Positions 14,706-16,697 of a stretch of DNA of 16,697 bases are shown in pieces. Location of the stretch: the NCBI GenBank assembly GCA_041652255.1, contig JBAZHT010000040.1:1-16697 (forward strand). Direction: 5' to 3'. The notes under the pieces are model-generated. The model was not told where the DNA came from and made no database searches. It worked only from the letters and a program-made list of their open reading frames with translations. Each line of letters begins with the position of its first letter. Positions within the stretch are counted from its first letter, which is position 1. The position numbers were made by a program, and so were the translations under genes. Source of the stretch: DMER64 sp041652255 (GTDB lineage Bacteria > Bacteroidota > Bacteroidia > Bacteroidales > UBA932).

Positions 14706-16697
14706 ATGAATAAATATTGTCTTACAGCTTGTTTAGGCTTATTGGGATTTTTTGCGGCCGGATGCCAGTCTCCTGTACCTTACACCAAAGGCGTGGGGAT
14801 CTATCCGGGTGACACGGAACAGGATTTTTCACCGGACCCTGTAACAGTCAATGATCAATACAGCAACGTAGCCCTGAACCGGATAACTTATCATTCTTCG
14901 GCTTTCGATTACAACCTTACCGGACAACTGGCCACCGACGGGATCAAAGCCGTTTCCAATCCTTCTTATATACACGTTTCTACACATAACGGGAATCTGG
15001 AGAAGAGGGAAAAAGGATGGTTGTTCGATTTTAAAGTGAATTCGGTATACCAAACAACCGGGGAGGATATATTTATCATACTGGAACTGGAGGGCAGGGT
15101 TCCTGCAGTTACCCGCATGGACCTGAAGGGTTCGCTGATCTATCAGCCCGAAAAAAAATCCCGCTACCGGGTACAGTGTTACGGTTCGTCTGACGGCGAA
15201 AACTGGGACCTTCTATACAGTGAAACAGGTATTGGATTCCCGGGCACCGAACGACCCAACCCTTATGCACAATGGGCAGGCATGCCCAACCCTCCTGCGC
15301 CTGAAGGACCTCAGCCTTCTTTTCAGTTTTCTTTTTCACCTCCGCGGCCGGAACGCATTATTGAACAATCGTATCAGTTCAGTCAACCGGTGCAGTATAA
15401 GTTTTACAAAATTGAATTCCACGCTCCAGGGGCAGAAGAATGGACATTTGCCGACTGGGATTTTTACCACAACGACAAAATCGTAACGATCTCACCTTCT
15501 GTAGATTTCCACAGTGCCTGGATGAGTGCCGGAAGTGGCAGTGAATGGCTGATGGTAGACCTGGGAACCACTTCCACGATTGACAGCATCGCCCTGCACT
15601 GGATCAACAAAGCGGTTAAAGGATCTGTTAAAGGATCTGATGACAAAAGAAACTGGACCGATATAGCATCACTTCCGGGAGGGGACGAGCTTATTGATAT
15701 TATCAAACCCGAAAAACCGGCAAAGGCAAGATACCTGAAACTTTGCATGGAAGAATCCATAAACGGGGAACGTTATATATTGACTGAAATGGAGGCCTTT
15801 GGAACAGGCTTCGTTAAAAATGTTCCCAGGGTCAGAAACAATCCTTCCGCGAACAAGATCTCACTTAACGGGGGTGACTGGAAATTACAACGCAGTTCCC
15901 TGGTTTCTGAAACCGGCCAGATAATCTCCAGGAAAGATTACAAGAGTTGTAAAACCTGGATTACGGCCACCGTCCCCGGAACAGTCCTTACAAGCTATAT
16001 GAATGCCGGGGCAATTCCGGATCCCAATTACGGAAACAATCAACTACAGATCTCGGAATCCTTTTTTCAATCGGATTTTTGGTACAGAACCACATTTTTT
16101 GTGCCTCAAAATTTCAACCGGGAAAAGCTTTTCCTGAATTTTGACGGTATTAACTGGAAAGCCCCCGTATACCTGAACGGAGTCAGGATTGGCCGTATAC
16201 GCGGTGCCTTCACACGCGGAAAATTTGACGTGACCAAATACATCATTCCCGGAGCGGACAACGTGCTTGCCGTAAGAATTAGAAAAAACAGGCATTTTGG
16301 AGAAGTCAAGGAACAAAATGCCCAGAGCCCCGATCAAAACGGAGGCATATTGGGAGCTGATAATCCCACTTTTCACGCTTCCATCGGATGGGACTGGATC
16401 CCTACAATAAGAGGTAGAAACATAGGGATTTGGAACGATGTATTTCTCACCACTACCGGTTCTGTCAGTATTGAAGATCCCTTTGTGCAGACTTTTTTAC
16501 CATTACCGGATACGACACGTGCGGACATAAGCATTGAAGCTACTCTGAAGAATCACCGCGACGAATTTGTACTGGGCTCTTTACAGGGTTCATACGGAGA
16601 CATTCCCTTTACCCTGGAAGTGGGACTGGAACCCGGAGAGACACGTACCGTCACCACCCGCATAGCGCTGGACAATCCAAAACTGTGGTGGCCTAAA
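14706..16697 (+). CDS. GH2-family glycoside hydrolase lipoprotein with discoidin-like N-terminal region (3' end outside window)
   Basis: The frame is open for 664 codons from the ATG at 14706 to the window edge, with no stop. The N-terminus is a lipoprotein signal ending FFAAGC, with C20 as the probable lipidated residue. Residues about 30-385 are an extension before the hydrolase. Its second part, about 258-375, looks like an F5/8 type C (discoidin) carbohydrate-binding domain (WLMVDLGTTSTIDSIALHW, NWTDI, ARYLKLCMEES). From about 387 comes a GH2 sugar-binding jelly roll (VPGTVLTSYMNAG, FWYRTTFFVP, NFDGINWKAPVYLNGVRIG, FDVTKYI, DNVLAVRI), then the start of the Ig-like sandwich ending at DNPKLWWPK, a GH2 signature. 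The catalytic barrel lies beyond the window, so the enzyme class (beta-mannosidase, exo-glucosaminidase or beta-galactosidase type) cannot be set. Divergence from the GH92 gene favours glycan trimming. Confidence 0.88.
   Translation, partial: MNKYCLTACLGLLGFFAAGCQSPVPYTKGVGIYPGDTEQDFSPDPVTVNDQYSNVALNRITYHSSAFDYNLTGQLATDGIKAVSNPSYIHVSTHNGNLEKREKGWLFDFKVNSVYQTTGEDIFIILELEGRVPAVTRMDLKGSLIYQPEKKSRYRVQCYGSSDGENWDLLYSETGIGFPGTERPNPYAQWAGMPNPPAPEGPQPSFQFSFSPPRPERIIEQSYQFSQPVQYKFYKIEFHAPGAEEWTFADWDFYHNDKIVTISPSVDFHSAWMSAGSGSEWLMVDLGTTSTIDSIALHWINKAVKGSVKGSDDKRNWTDIASLPGGDELIDIIKPEKPAKARYLKLCMEESINGERYILTEMEAFGTGFVKNVPRVRNNPSANKISLNGGDWKLQRSSLVSETGQIISRKDYKSCKTWITATVPGTVLTSYMNAGAIPDPNYGNNQLQISESFFQSDFWYRTTFFVPQNFNREKLFLNFDGINWKAPVYLNGVRIGRIRGAFTRGKFDVTKYIIPGADNVLAVRIRKNRHFGEVKEQNAQSPDQNGGILGADNPTFHASIGWDWIPTIRGRNIGIWNDVFLTTTGSVSIEDPFVQTFLPLPDTTRADISIEATLKNHRDEFVLGSLQGSYGDIPFTLEVGLEPGETRTVTTRIALDNPKLWWPK
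15615..15638 (+). repeat. 12-bp in-frame tandem duplication in the GH2 gene
   Basis: GTTAAAGGATCT occurs twice in a row (15615-15626, 15627-15638), encoding Val-Lys-Gly-Ser twice in a surface strand or loop of the discoidin-like domain. The copies are identical at the base level. The local spacing between the conserved Trp residues is close to normal for the domain, so it need not be a disruptive insertion. Confidence 0.8.

Overview
The window looks like a chromosomal segment of a Bacteroidota bacterium, most likely order Bacteroidales. The signs are a DUF5117-type zinc metalloprotease, a GH92 mannosidase lipoprotein, a large GH2 lipoprotein with a discoidin-like N-terminal region, promoters of the TTTG/TAnnTTTG type, and start codons mostly lacking a Shine-Dalgarno sequence. 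The genus cannot be named from the sequence alone.

Layout. Positions 1-8858 hold a tight co-directional cluster on the + strand: the C-terminal part of a CotH-family protein (cut by the window start), an exported zinc metalloprotease, a cytoplasmic HAD phosphatase whose GTG start overlaps the protease stop by one base, and a 1671-residue exported alpha-2-macroglobulin-like protein starting 5 bases after the HAD stop. The spacing implies one operon. Positions 8918-11753 hold two housekeeping genes on the + strand, rpsO (ribosomal protein S15, with its own promoter and terminator) and pnp (polynucleotide phosphorylase, with a structured leader and a strong terminator). Positions 11754-12448 carry no convincing gene but are full of structure: a 40-bp tandem duplication, a second terminator, a seven-unit array of ~51-bp hairpin repeats, and a degenerate ~20-bp purine-rich repeat field. 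Positions 12449-14617 hold a GH92 lipoprotein on the - strand. From 14706 to the window end runs a divergent + strand lipoprotein with discoidin-like and GH2 N-terminal domains, cut off before its catalytic barrel.

How the parts fit. The first cluster makes three exported or probably exported proteins and one cytoplasmic phosphatase. The pairing of a metalloprotease with an alpha-2-macroglobulin fold protein is suggestive, but no function follows directly from sequence, and the macroglobulin appears to have lost its thioester glutamine. rpsO-pnp is core translation and RNA turnover. The GH92/GH2 divergent pair suggests trimming of mannose-containing glycans (such as N-glycans) at the cell surface or in the periplasm. 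No SusC/SusD pair is visible here.

No clear new multi-gene system is visible. The most unexplained element is the hairpin repeat array at 11930-12258, where at least one degenerate unit shows compensatory changes that keep the stem.
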